Assembly (NCBI RefSeq): GCF_904846035.1
Contig: NZ_CAJGYT010000001.1
Span: 1,116,001-1,180,000 of the forward strand
From: Psychrobacter aestuarii
GTDB lineage: Bacteria > Pseudomonadota > Gammaproteobacteria > Pseudomonadales > Moraxellaceae
Length of the DNA: 64,000 nucleotides
Direction of reading: 5' to 3'
Each line of letters starts with the position of its first letter. The first letter of the stretch is position 1. Shown piece after piece: positions 28,564 to 37,604 of the stretch. Both the position numbers and the translations under genes were made by a program. Below the pieces are notes generated by a model. The model saw only the letters and a program-made list of their open reading frames with translations, had not been told where the DNA came from and did no database searches.

Positions 28564-31443
28564 CTATGTCGAAGATACTGACTCGTCGCTATCATCTTCT
28601 GGAATATAAGAGAGTCCCCAATCAGCATCTTTAAAGCCAATCAAGACCTCTACTTCCTCCTCTTTGTCACTGATGACAGGCGCTGTACGTCCGTGTTCAT
28701 CAAGCACCCCTTCAATCAGCTGACCATCAGGACGGCGTATTTGAAACTCAATATCTTTGAAGTCATATTGATAAAACAAGTCATAGACATCGAACTTATT
28801 ACTGAAGAGTGGTATGGTTTCAGGCATCATTGGTAATGCGTAGTTGGCTTTCATCCCCGCCACCAAACTCTTCTTCACCGCCTTAACCTTAATCTCCCCT
28901 GGGCAGACCAGCTTCACCCCACTGTCATCGATCGTGATAGACGCCCCGCCCTTGGTCTGTAGCTTGATTCGCTTTGGACTTGCCAGATTCACTTGTCCTG
29001 CCTCACTGCCAATGGTCATCGCCGCTTGGCTGTGCAGTTGCAGCTCTCCGCCCTGCGCTTGTATCGCAAGCGCGCCTGTATTGGCACTCATATGCCAGCC
29101 TGACTTCTCTGCTTGACCCCCCACCCCTGATAGCGAGCTGATACTATCGGCAGCCATACGGCTATTGCCCGCAATCATGTCCGACTGCGTGCTGCCAGAC
29201 TGACGGATGATGGTGTGGGCACTGGCTAGGGTATTGCTCGCTGCGCTGTAGATGCTGTCACGACTGACCATCAGTACATCGGCGGCGCCCATGACTTCGG
29301 TGTTTAGACGCTCATCCATAATTTGCGCGGCAGTCTTAAAGCGATCGGTTACACTGGTGGCAGCTTGTAGGGCGCTTGGGTCTTGCAGGTGTGCTTGTTT
29401 GGCGTCTTGATAAGTGGTAGACAGTTCGGTGCTGATTTTAAGCTGCTGCTGTCCTGCGTCATTGACCCACGCGGACTCGTGCTCGGTCTGACTGTGACGA
29501 ATGCCAAAGGTGGATAAGAGGACGCCTTGCTGTGCTGTTAGTTGTAAGCTGTTGTCCGTGACGACTTTAAAGCCTTGTCCGCTCTCTGCCGCTTGGTGGT
29601 TGCTAAAGCGATGCCGCAATACACCAAGCTCAATACTATGCTGCTGCGGGCTGTAGCTGGCAATGCTGCTGTTGTTTGGGTCTGTGGCATTAGCGCGCGC
29701 TTCGGTGTTGACGCTCCACTGGATACCCAGACGGTTTGGAGTGTCGTCAAAGCCAAGCCACGTTTCTGTGGCAGCACTTAATCCATATTGGGCGATGCCA
29801 GATACCCAGCCACTATGTCCGTCATCGTCATTAACCTGTGAGTGTCCAAGACCTGCGCCATGCCATCTTGGAGAGACGCCGCCTTGGGTATTGTGACGGT
29901 GTGCGGGATTCATACTGCTTACAGTGATGTCACGCTCGTCATTGTCCCCCATACCGATACCGTCATAGAGTGCGCGCTGGATAATGGGACTGTCGGTATC
30001 ACCGTACCAGTGGTTCAGTAGGACGGGCTGTCCATCACGGGCGGCAAACTGCCAGCCATGAGTGCTGCCTGAGGACAGTTGCAGTTGGCGCAGTGGTGGT
30101 GTGCGTCCTGCGTCGTGTTCGCTGATGCCTGAATAGGCAGGGGTGGTGATGCTTTGGTGCAGACCGTCTGTGGTGACGGGTGCTTGGTAGCTGGGGTCAG
30201 CGCTCTGCCCTGTGCGTGCTTGGATGAGCCCTTGATAATGACGATGGGCAAAGGCTTGAGGGCTGGGATAAGGGGTATAAGGAATAGTATCATTGAGCAG
30301 CTTTGCCGATACCCAAATGCCGCTGTGACGCGCACTTTGATAGGCGTGCTTGGGTATGGGCTGCTGTCGCGTGACGCTATCCAGCCAAGTTTCAATCATA
30401 CTTTGGTGCTGGTAGGAGACGCTGTCGTCATCAGGCTCGATACCAAGGATTTGTGCGCGCAGACAGTAGCCTGAGAGGTTATTGCCCATGTAGGGTATCT
30501 GTATGCTGACGTGTTGACCGACGGCCATTTCCCGCAGTCCGCCACTGATATAGTGCGCCTCTCGGTGTGCTTTGTTGGCAGCGACCCACTGTGTAGCAAG
30601 GGCGCTTGCCATGTCATCATTCGTTACCCGTGATGGGGTCGCCAGTAAGATAATAGATTCCCCGTCATTCAATTCGCCATCATCACTGGCACTGCCTTCA
30701 AAGACCGTATCCGCTGCCAGTCCATCAGCGCGTACCGTGACTTGCTGAGCCCCCAAACGCTTGGCGATGTATTGCATGTCCTCTAGCGTGTCTTGTCCTG
30801 ATTGTACAGACGCATGACCGTAAGTATAGATTAAACCCTGTTCATTACTGTCCATGGTATGGGTAATACGCCAATAGCCAAGCGTGTCCACATCAGGGGC
30901 AGCGACCCAATAGAACATCACCCCCAAATCTGCAAACAAGCCTGTTAAAAACTCCCAATCGCTCATATTGAGCTGGGTGCGTAGCGGATAGGATTGGTGC
31001 AATACGTCTACAGCAGCAAGCGCGTCACCCACTTCCCAAGTAAAGTCATAACCGCTTAATACGCTGGTCGCGATGTCTAGACACGACTGGTCATAAAAGC
31101 TGCGTGTGTGCACCGATTGGGTCAATAGCCATTCAGGGGAGACGACGGACAGCTGGTAAAAATGCAATGCGCCATCTGAGTATTGATAATGGACGCCACG
31201 TACAATGCCCGTACGCGTCACAGGGATGTAAGCCGCTGCTCTCGTGGACAAACACACCTGACTGCCAACAATTGATAGACAATCAATCCTATCCAAAAAT
31301 TCGTAACTAAACACAAGTATGTCTGTCGATTGGTGCGCATTCACTTCATGCGTGCTGATAAACGCAACGGGGGCAAACACATCGGCGGCAAGCGTATCGT
31401 GCTTGATATCAAGGTAATGCAGCTTGGTATCTTTGAGTAACAT
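28564..31443 (-). CDS. vgrG: T6SS spike protein VgrG (full length, with DUF2345)
   Basis: About 959 residues. Residues 1-370 are the gp27-like base (FLDRIDCLSIVGSQVCL-like segment, WEFLTGLFADLGVMFYW, YWRITHTMD); then a gp5-like OB-fold (about 460-530, GTRYSAGQ-type loop replaced by HNTQGGVSPRWHGAG) and a long stalk; DUF2345 at about 700-861 (GGASITIDDSGVKL, CPGEIKVKAVKKSLV). The last about 98 residues form a variable tail (GVLDEHGRTAPV, EVEVLIGFKDADW). VgrG caps the Hcp tube and carries effectors. The start at 31443 (AGGACACTTCCCTT upstream) is preferred to in-frame starts at 31470 and 31482. Heads the effector operon. Confidence 0.93.
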   Translation of the reverse strand: MLLKDTKLHYLDIKHDTLAADVFAPVAFISTHEVNAHQSTDILVFSYEFLDRIDCLSIVGSQVCLSTRAAAYIPVTRTGIVRGVHYQYSDGALHFYQLSVVSPEWLLTQSVHTRSFYDQSCLDIATSVLSGYDFTWEVGDALAAVDVLHQSYPLRTQLNMSDWEFLTGLFADLGVMFYWVAAPDVDTLGYWRITHTMDSNEQGLIYTYGHASVQSGQDTLEDMQYIAKRLGAQQVTVRADGLAADTVFEGSASDDGELNDGESIILLATPSRVTNDDMASALATQWVAANKAHREAHYISGGLREMAVGQHVSIQIPYMGNNLSGYCLRAQILGIEPDDDSVSYQHQSMIETWLDSVTRQQPIPKHAYQSARHSGIWVSAKLLNDTIPYTPYPSPQAFAHRHYQGLIQARTGQSADPSYQAPVTTDGLHQSITTPAYSGISEHDAGRTPPLRQLQLSSGSTHGWQFAARDGQPVLLNHWYGDTDSPIIQRALYDGIGMGDNDERDITVSSMNPAHRHNTQGGVSPRWHGAGLGHSQVNDDDGHSGWVSGIAQYGLSAATETWLGFDDTPNRLGIQWSVNTEARANATDPNNSSIASYSPQQHSIELGVLRHRFSNHQAAESGQGFKVVTDNSLQLTAQQGVLLSTFGIRHSQTEHESAWVNDAGQQQLKISTELSTTYQDAKQAHLQDPSALQAATSVTDRFKTAAQIMDERLNTEVMGAADVLMVSRDSIYSAASNTLASAHTIIRQSGSTQSDMIAGNSRMAADSISSLSGVGGQAEKSGWHMSANTGALAIQAQGGELQLHSQAAMTIGSEAGQVNLASPKRIKLQTKGGASITIDDSGVKLVCPGEIKVKAVKKSLVAGMKANYALPMMPETIPLFSNKFDVYDLFYQYDFKDIEFQIRRPDGQLIEGVLDEHGRTAPVISDKEEEVEVLIGFKDADWGLSYIPEDDSDESVSST
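28860..29901. repeat. vgrG 3'-half duplication, copy 1 (in full vgrG)
   Basis: The resident copy of the 1.04-kb region repeated without gaps at 23467-24508. It covers codons of about residues 515-861 of VgrG. Confidence 0.9.
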
Positions 31444-31516
31444 AAGGGAAGTGTCCTGATGACTTATCATCAAGTCGACCAAATGATAAGCAAGACTAAA
31501 AAGAAAGGTTCTCAGA

Positions 31517-31544
31517 ATTATAGAAAATGTTGAAATATTGTCAA
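31517..31544 (-). promoter_or_regulatory. Consensus sigma70 promoter of the vgrG operon
   Basis: On the minus strand TTGACA (31544-31539), 16-base spacer, TATAAT (31522-31517): both hexamers are perfect matches. Predicted transcription start is near 31510, giving a leader of about 65 bases before the ATG at 31443. Confidence 0.85.
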
Positions 31545-31696
31545 GTAATATAAGGAGATTTTTGAATTAATAAAGAATTTTTGTCTATAAAAATTCTTTT
31601 TATGAACAATAGCTTCACACTATTCTTGGCTGATAAAAGAAGGCTTAACGGTATCAGTAAGTAGATACCACAATACATGTCATTACCCTACTACAC

Positions 31697-31735
31697 ATAA
31701 AAAACCGCCAATGACAATTAAGCCATCGGCAGTTT
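31697..31735 (-). terminator. Terminator after the DUF3396-like gene
   Basis: On the minus strand ACTGCCGATG / CATTGGCGGT pairs over ten positions with GU wobbles, followed by TTTTTTAT. Separates the upstream gene from the vgrG promoter. Confidence 0.7.
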
Positions 31736-31760
31736 TATACTCGATGATCTGTAGCTTGCT

Positions 31761-33056
31761 TTATAATATTTCAAACAGTGTCCATGCTATCGAGACATTT
31801 TTTTCCATGTGTCCGTGTTGATCCATTTGAATATAGTAAGGGGCAATATCACCTTTTAGTAGCACCACATATTGACGGTAGTCATTGATGGTACTGTACG
31901 GGTCTTCGACGTGTACAGGGTTGCCGCGCACATGGTCGTATTCATTTTCGTAGCGATAGCGACCGCTGATTTGACCGACATCGCCTGTCTTTAACGTCAC
32001 GATATCGATATTTGGTTGGCTGCGCGTTTGGTTGTCGATAGGCTGTGGTAGTTGCCGCCACAGTTTGGGATGATCAAAGCGGCGTATCCATAAATCAGTA
32101 AAGTAACTGTTAAAGCTTTGATTACCTACGCCCATGTCATAGCCATTGCCGATTGAGCCGTAATTCCCATTACGCATAGGACGTGTCAGTGTGTTGATGT
32201 TGATATAGTCTGTTGGGATTCTACCATCACTGGGCAAGAGCTGGGGCTCGTCGGCTGCGATCAGTAAAATACCTTTGTCGTAGGGTTGATTGACTACTTT
32301 TTTAGCCAATACTTGCGCTTTAAAAACCACCATACCGCCGACGCGCTCTGCGAGCTCATCACTAATATATGTCCACCAGTCAATACTTCTGATACCTTGT
32401 CTTAACTGTCCTTTGTCCCAAACATCATAGATATTTATACCCAAAAAGCAGTGTGCTTGGTCAAGGATGTCGATACCTACTCGACCCTTGTCATAACCAA
32501 ACGCCGAACCCCAGCCCATCGTCGCACGGTAAGGGTTTAAACAGTCAATACAGTGATTAAACAGTTGAATAATCGCCTTTCTCATGACGGGGTCATACAG
32601 ATTTTCTCGCTGGATTCTAAAACGTAATTGGCTTGTGTCTTGAACTTGCCAACCCCGAGCAGTTAAACAAAAAACGCTATAGTCAAAGCTTTCATTGAGC
32701 GCATCAGGGCTACCGCTAGCAACAAACCATTCAATACAGTCATCGATATGGGCATGGTTATCTAAGTGCTGCTGAAAGCGTGGCAGTTTGTCTATTGGTT
32801 TTGCGCGCCAACTTTTAGGCTCAAAGCCCCAAGTGACGTGGTCACCAAACACCGCCATATAGGCTTTAATACAAGACTTTAGCTGTTGCCTGACTGCCTC
32901 GGTATGCCCGTCCCAAAACAAAAAGCACGCTTCGAGCTGCACCGACAATACGGTAAGCTCCTCCTCACCCAGACTGGCATCAAAATACTCAAACTCGTCT
33001 TTATAATTTTCTATACCTGTTGGCACGGCTGCTTCCTTTTTTCTGTTTCCATACAT
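31761..33056 (-). CDS. DUF3396-like protein (type VI immunity family candidate)
   Basis: A 431-residue cytoplasmic-looking protein without signal peptide or membrane segment. The middle (about 125-260) resembles DUF3396, the family annotated as type VI immunity proteins: SFDYSVFCLTARG, QLFNHCIDCLNPYRATMGWGSAFGYD, and GIRSIDWWTYISDELAERVGG, where an I-WLTYL-LGG pattern is typical. DUF3396 proteins often sit next to T6SS effector genes. There is no partner toxin gene beside it here. It lies directly upstream of the vgrG operon but is separated by a terminator. The family assignment is from memory of the pattern, hence moderate confidence. Confidence 0.55.
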   Translation of the reverse strand: MYGNRKKEAAVPTGIENYKDEFEYFDASLGEEELTVLSVQLEACFLFWDGHTEAVRQQLKSCIKAYMAVFGDHVTWGFEPKSWRAKPIDKLPRFQQHLDNHAHIDDCIEWFVASGSPDALNESFDYSVFCLTARGWQVQDTSQLRFRIQRENLYDPVMRKAIIQLFNHCIDCLNPYRATMGWGSAFGYDKGRVGIDILDQAHCFLGINIYDVWDKGQLRQGIRSIDWWTYISDELAERVGGMVVFKAQVLAKKVVNQPYDKGILLIAADEPQLLPSDGRIPTDYININTLTRPMRNGNYGSIGNGYDMGVGNQSFNSYFTDLWIRRFDHPKLWRQLPQPIDNQTRSQPNIDIVTLKTGDVGQISGRYRYENEYDHVRGNPVHVEDPYSTINDYRQYVVLLKGDIAPYYIQMDQHGHMEKNVSIAWTLFEIL

Positions 33057-33087
33057 GCTTTTTTATTAAAAATAATGAGATAAATAT

Positions 33088-33127
33088 AAAAAAACGCCGA
33101 TAAGGTTAGCCTTATCGGCGGTTTTTT
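33088..33127 (-). terminator. Terminator after the OmpA-domain gene
   Basis: Twelve-pair stem around GCCGATAAGG / CCTTATCGGC with a TTAG-type loop, flanked by A and T runs; strongest in the minus direction. Confidence 0.88.
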
Positions 33128-33161
33128 ATATTTATCAATCATGTCGCCAAGCGCGCAAAGA

Positions 33162-34739
33162 TTACTGTGCGCTGGTGCTGTCTGATGTATCAAGGCTGTT
33201 ATTTTGCATATTCACATCGCCGCTATCCCCAGCAGTGAGGCTCACGCCATTACCTTCGCTCATCGCTGAATCATAAATGGTAAATTCAATACGACGGTTG
33301 CGAAAGCGCCCTTGCTCGGTGGCATTGTCCGCCACGGGGTCGGTCTCGCCCATGCCTTTGGTCATGAGACGACTGGCATCGGCACCTTGGGCGACCATAT
33401 AGTCTTTGACCGCTTGCGCGCGTTTTTCTGACAGCTGCATATTGTAGCTTGCCGAGGCTTGCTTATCGGTATGCCCAATAATCATCAGGCTCATCGTTGG
33501 CACTTGCTGCATTAGGGCGACAGCACGGTCAAGTAGCGGCTTGTTGGCATCAGGAATCTTAGCCTCATCCACCGCAAAGTTAATCACCTGCATGCTGAGT
33601 GCACGCGCCACATCACGTGGATTGGGTGGCTCGCTAAGGTTATCAAGCGCGGTGCTACTGGCATCGATACTCTCTGCGACTGCCGCATCAACATCAAGCG
33701 GCGGCGCGGCGATAACGCGCATCGCTGGAGCGACAGATTGCACATCGGCAATCATCTTATCCAGCGCTGCTTGGTCAGGGGCGTTGATGGTGATGGTATC
33801 GCCTTCAATCAACATGGTGGCGTTGGGCACACTTTTGATGATGGGCAAGACAGACATCAACTGCTCAGCGGCAGGCATATCGGTGGCATAGTAATCGTCA
33901 ACATCGGCTTGGCAGCGACCCACTTCATCGCCAAATACATTGCCCACCTCATCTATAATCGCCGACTGTAGCGCAGCGTCGCCCACATTGATACGGCACG
34001 CATATAGGCTACTGCCCGTACCTGTCGCGATGCGCAGCGAAGCAGGCACAGGCATGGCGACCGCGTTTTGTGCGGTACTGTCTGCCGCCGCACCATCGGC
34101 AGTATCTGCTGCTGTCTCTGCGCTTTGCTCACTCTGCATCGGCATACCCACTGGCTCAGGGTCGGTTTGGCAGCCTTTTAGTAATGCCCATGCCAAGGCA
34201 CTTAAAATAATCAGTCCCACAATCGGCAACAGCGCTTTCATAAAGCTGCCTTCGCGCGCGTTCTCATTGCCAATTGGCGCGGCGCTCACAGGCTCAGCAT
34301 CGTGTACCGCCGCTACGGTCGCTGCGGGCAATAGCGCACTTGCCCATAAAGGAATATGCGGCTCATAGCGGCTGTGATTGTTGTGCAAAAACTCAGGCAC
34401 AGGGGTCGCGCCTGCAAGGCTGTGCAGTTCGTGATACGCCAATGGCGCCGCCGCCGCCGTCAGCGCACGGGTTTCTTCTTTTTCTAAATGGTGGTGGCTT
34501 GCCAGCTCTTCGGTGATTTGTTCTTGCTGCGCTTTGTCCGTCCAAATACGGCTGACCAGCGACTTGTCATCCAGCGCAATGTTGTCATGCGCCAGTTGGT
34601 TGTAGGTGCCCTCATCGGCAAGACGTGCGGCGAATATGGCATAAAACGCCTCCAGCATGTTGGCATGCTCGTGGGTATGCGCCTCGTCGCTGATGACGGC
34701 AGGGGTGACCGTTCGGGTCAAGTGACTGATAATATCCAT
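33162..34739 (-). CDS. Membrane-anchored protein with C-terminal OmpA peptidoglycan-binding domain
   Basis: 525 residues. An N-terminal cytoplasmic region (1-165) shares a pattern with the next gene upstream (TVTPA, LLE/MLEAFYAI, QELA/EELASHHH). One membrane helix follows (about 167-190, ALLPIVGLIILSALAWALL). The periplasmic part has a BON-like domain (about 235-345, SLYACRINVGDAALQ) and an OmpA C-terminal domain (about 385-495) with IIGHTDKQASASYNMQLSEKRA and the RFRNRRIEF end, which binds diaminopimelate of peptidoglycan. AAGGAGAG precedes the ATG. Such proteins tether membrane to cell wall; any link to the nearby T6SS is only positional. Confidence 0.75.
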   Translation of the reverse strand: MDIISHLTRTVTPAVISDEAHTHEHANMLEAFYAIFAARLADEGTYNQLAHDNIALDDKSLVSRIWTDKAQQEQITEELASHHHLEKEETRALTAAAAPLAYHELHSLAGATPVPEFLHNNHSRYEPHIPLWASALLPAATVAAVHDAEPVSAAPIGNENAREGSFMKALLPIVGLIILSALAWALLKGCQTDPEPVGMPMQSEQSAETAADTADGAAADSTAQNAVAMPVPASLRIATGTGSSLYACRINVGDAALQSAIIDEVGNVFGDEVGRCQADVDDYYATDMPAAEQLMSVLPIIKSVPNATMLIEGDTITINAPDQAALDKMIADVQSVAPAMRVIAAPPLDVDAAVAESIDASSTALDNLSEPPNPRDVARALSMQVINFAVDEAKIPDANKPLLDRAVALMQQVPTMSLMIIGHTDKQASASYNMQLSEKRAQAVKDYMVAQGADASRLMTKGMGETDPVADNATEQGRFRNRRIEFTIYDSAMSEGNGVSLTAGDSGDVNMQNNSLDTSDSTSAQ

Positions 34740-35103
34740 CCAAAACTCTCCTTAAAAGGGCAAACGTGCCAGCACCCTCATGGCGGTCAGTATCGTTATG
34801 TTTGTCGTTATCGTGACCATGAGGTTTTTTTGACCTGCGCGTGGCAGGTGACTGAAGCGGGCTGGTGGCTTGCTGAAAATTGTTATTATAAGACGCGCGT
34901 GTTTTTAGCGTCAGTACTGCGATGTTGTATAAATGCTGATGTTTGGTAATACAGCATCAGCCGCGACTGGCATTTTATGCGAACAAGTAAGCGCGCTGCC
35001 TATCTGACATTGTCTGACCAATATCCTAGGCGATACTTACGCACAGAAGATACACCGTGATACGTTGTTGTACTTTATGGTATCACGGTGCGTCGATGTC
35101 TGC
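34740..35103. other. Intergenic region between the two paralogues
   Basis: 364 bases. Contains the hairpin at 35053-35090 and presumably the promoter of the OmpA-domain gene. No other gene seen. Confidence 0.5.
35053..35090. terminator. Hairpin after the OmpA-less paralogue
   Basis: Perfect 11-bp stem CACCGTGATAC / GTATCACGGTG, 16-base loop, 14 bases past the stop codon of the minus-strand gene. No T run follows, so it is a weak terminator at best or a 3'-protecting hairpin. Confidence 0.5.
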
Positions 35104-36633
35104 TTATTGCGCGGTGTTATTCACTGTGGCGGGGTCTACGCGGATGACGCTGTTGGCCATCGCATCGGCTTCTTCAGGCGAGATGCCGCCACTGGTAGAG
35201 CCGCCTGTGCTTTGTGGATTGGCAACGGGCTGGCTGCTTTGCTGCGGCATATTCACGCCTGTGGTGTTGCTTTGCTGTGCGCTACTGCCCACCGTTGGTG
35301 TCTGCTGCGACTGTGGCGGCACATTGGTAATCACGTTGTTGTTGCTGGTGATGGGCGCGCCGTTATTGGGCATCGTATTTGGCATGGTGTTGTTGGGCAT
35401 AGCGGTATAGCCGCCATTATTATAAGTCTCATCATAGGTGTTCGGTGGCGGTGCGACCGCAGCCACTGGCGCAACGGGAGTGATGGTGACTGTCGGCCAT
35501 AGGCTTTGTACATTACCCGTCAACTGTTGCAGCTGGACATTGTCAGGCGCTTCGATAGAGACGCTGCCATTTTGTATCATCAAGCGCGAAAATGGGGTGT
35601 TTTTCATGACGTTAAAGACTTCAGGCAAGGTCGCGGCATTGATGTTCTCAAGCTGGGTGGCAAAGCCGTCTTGCACAGTGATATTACACAGGTTGGACTG
35701 ATTACCAAAGCTGCTGGTCACCGCTTGCATAAGATTCTCTTGCAGGCCGGTGTCGCCCACTGTGGCGGTACAGCTGTATAAGTTGCCTGCGTCATCCACA
35801 CTGACCATGACTTCAGCAGGGGTCAAGTTGGCTGCCTCAGCAGGTGGCGGCGCAGGCTGCGTGGCAACCACAGGCGTCACCGTGGGCTCAGGCTCTTCGT
35901 GATAGACGAACGCCCAAATCAGACCAATCGCGGCAATCGCCGCAGCGAGCAGTCCCAAACGTATCATCAAATCATTACGCTGGTTGCGCGCACGCACTTC
36001 GGCTCGCGATTCAGGGCTGCGGTGGTCGAGCGGGCTTGCATGAATGGCGCTGCTGACCACCTCGTCAGCCACAGGCGTATCCTTGTCCACAATGACAGGA
36101 ATATTGGGATTATCGAGCGCCTGACCTGTCGGCACAGTCGCATTGGGCAAGGCATGATTGTCATACAAGTCGGCGGTCGGCGCATTTAGCGGGTCTTGAT
36201 TGACCACGGCGACAGTCGGTGCGATGACGGTGGCACTCCATGCAGGCAAATACGCGCGCACATTGGTGGCCTCAGGGGTGAGATAAGTGGGCAAATGGAT
36301 GTCTTGGGCGCTGCTTTTTAGTTCTTGATAGCCCAAATGTGCGGCACTGATAAGCAGCTGCGCGGTACTCTTGGCATCCACATGATGCGCATCTGCCAGC
36401 TCTTGGATAAGTAGCGCGCGCTGGTCGGGCTGCTGCCACAGCTGCTCTAATAGAATCGGTGCACCCGTCGCCGCCGCATTGTCCGCCAGCAGCTGCGCAT
36501 GAATCTCAGGCTGCGCCAAACGGGTGATTAAAATGGCATAAAACTGCTCTAGCAAGTCGCTTTGTGCGTCGGTCGCTGTCGCACCCAATATCGCAGGTGT
36601 GACGGTTTGATTGAGTCGATCTATGAGGCTCAT
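35104..36633 (-). CDS. Membrane-anchored paralogue lacking the OmpA domain
   Basis: 509 residues, paralogous to the gene downstream: the N-terminal cytoplasmic region (LNQTVTPAILG, LLEQFYAILITRLAQ, LISAAHLGYQEL) and the periplasmic BON-like region (NLYSCTATVGDTGLQ ... VSIEAPDNVQLQQLTGNVQSL) align along their length. One membrane helix at about 222-242 (LGLLAAAIAAIGLIWAFVY). In place of the OmpA domain the last 120 residues are a low-complexity Asn/Gln/Pro/Thr/Met tail (NTMPNTMPNNG, PQSQQTPTVG). AAGGATGCC precedes the ATG. Function not recognised; the pair probably arose by tandem duplication with loss or gain of the wall-binding domain. Confidence 0.72.
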   Translation of the reverse strand: MSLIDRLNQTVTPAILGATATDAQSDLLEQFYAILITRLAQPEIHAQLLADNAAATGAPILLEQLWQQPDQRALLIQELADAHHVDAKSTAQLLISAAHLGYQELKSSAQDIHLPTYLTPEATNVRAYLPAWSATVIAPTVAVVNQDPLNAPTADLYDNHALPNATVPTGQALDNPNIPVIVDKDTPVADEVVSSAIHASPLDHRSPESRAEVRARNQRNDLMIRLGLLAAAIAAIGLIWAFVYHEEPEPTVTPVVATQPAPPPAEAANLTPAEVMVSVDDAGNLYSCTATVGDTGLQENLMQAVTSSFGNQSNLCNITVQDGFATQLENINAATLPEVFNVMKNTPFSRLMIQNGSVSIEAPDNVQLQQLTGNVQSLWPTVTITPVAPVAAVAPPPNTYDETYNNGGYTAMPNNTMPNTMPNNGAPITSNNNVITNVPPQSQQTPTVGSSAQQSNTTGVNMPQQSSQPVANPQSTGGSTSGGISPEEADAMANSVIRVDPATVNNTAQ

Positions 36634-36940
36634 GAGGCATCCTTAACCAATAGTGGTGTAAAAATTGCAGTACGCTGTGATACCCGCTGAGCTGTCCCTG
36701 CGGTGCGACATGCTTAATGGTGGTTATTCTAGGTGTATCAGACACAACACACTATTTATGTTTGTTATATTAATATATTTCAGACAGTCTCAATGACGAC
36801 TAATTTGTATGTGTATGTAAATGATACAGTATGCCAATTGTGGTTTTTACCCAATATAATTAAGATAATTGTTCACTGATACTTAGTAACTGACGGTATT
36901 TTATGTTTTATTTGCTGAGCGCTATCCGCTTGAGTTAAGG
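36634..36940. other. Divergent intergenic region
   Basis: 307 AT-rich bases between divergent genes; expected promoters for both. No further signal recognised. Confidence 0.5.
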
Positions 36941-37558
36941 ATGTATCTTTTGTTAAACCACACCACGCTTATCATTATTATTACCGTTATTATCAGTCTG
37001 GCAGCATGGCAAAACAAGACGCTGTTCAATCGATTGATTTTTTACCCACCTGCGGTCAGTCGTGGACAATGGGACCGCTTTGTCACGCATGGTTTTATTC
37101 ACGCCGACAGCATGCATTTGTTGTTCAATATGTTTACGCTGTACTTCTTTGGACGCGTGATTGAGGGCTTGTACCGTCCGTTTGTGTTCGGCTACGGCTT
37201 TGTGCTGTTCTATGTGTTTGCCATCGTGGTGGCGATGATTCCGAGCTACATTAAAAATAAGGATAACGCCAGCTATCTGAGCCTTGGCGCATCTGGCGGT
37301 GTATCGGCGGTGCTGTTTGCCTTTATTTTGATTGCGCCGTGGGAGAGCATTTATCTGTTCGCGATTGTGCCGATACCCGCGATTGTTTTTGCGATAGCGT
37401 ACGTGGCGTATAGCATTTATGCCAATAAACGCGGCGGCTCAAACATCAATCATTTGGCGCATTTGTGGGGCGGCGCGTTCGGAGTGGTGGCGACGATTGT
37501 TTTGCGTCCGCAGATTTTGCCGCACTTTTTTGGCGCGCTGCTCAATCCTTTTGGCTAG
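36941..37558 (+). CDS. Rhomboid family intramembrane serine protease
   Basis: 205 residues, six membrane helices. The serine of GASGGVSAVLF (about residue 119-129) and the histidine of NHLAHLWGGAFG (about 172) form the rhomboid catalytic dyad, and HGFIHADSMHLLFNMFTLYFFG (about 48-69, in parts) is the typical second-helix H...H...N region. Rhomboids cut transmembrane helices of partner proteins; the substrate is unknown. The ATG at 36941 touches the AAGG sequence, so a TTG at 36950 may be the true start. Confidence 0.9.
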   Translation: MYLLLNHTTLIIIITVIISLAAWQNKTLFNRLIFYPPAVSRGQWDRFVTHGFIHADSMHLLFNMFTLYFFGRVIEGLYRPFVFGYGFVLFYVFAIVVAMIPSYIKNKDNASYLSLGASGGVSAVLFAFILIAPWESIYLFAIVPIPAIVFAIAYVAYSIYANKRGGSNINHLAHLWGGAFGVVATIVLRPQILPHFFGALLNPFG

Positions 37559-37604
37559 ATGCCGCTGAACGTACATACCATTAACGACGGAGGATTGCCG
37601 CTTT

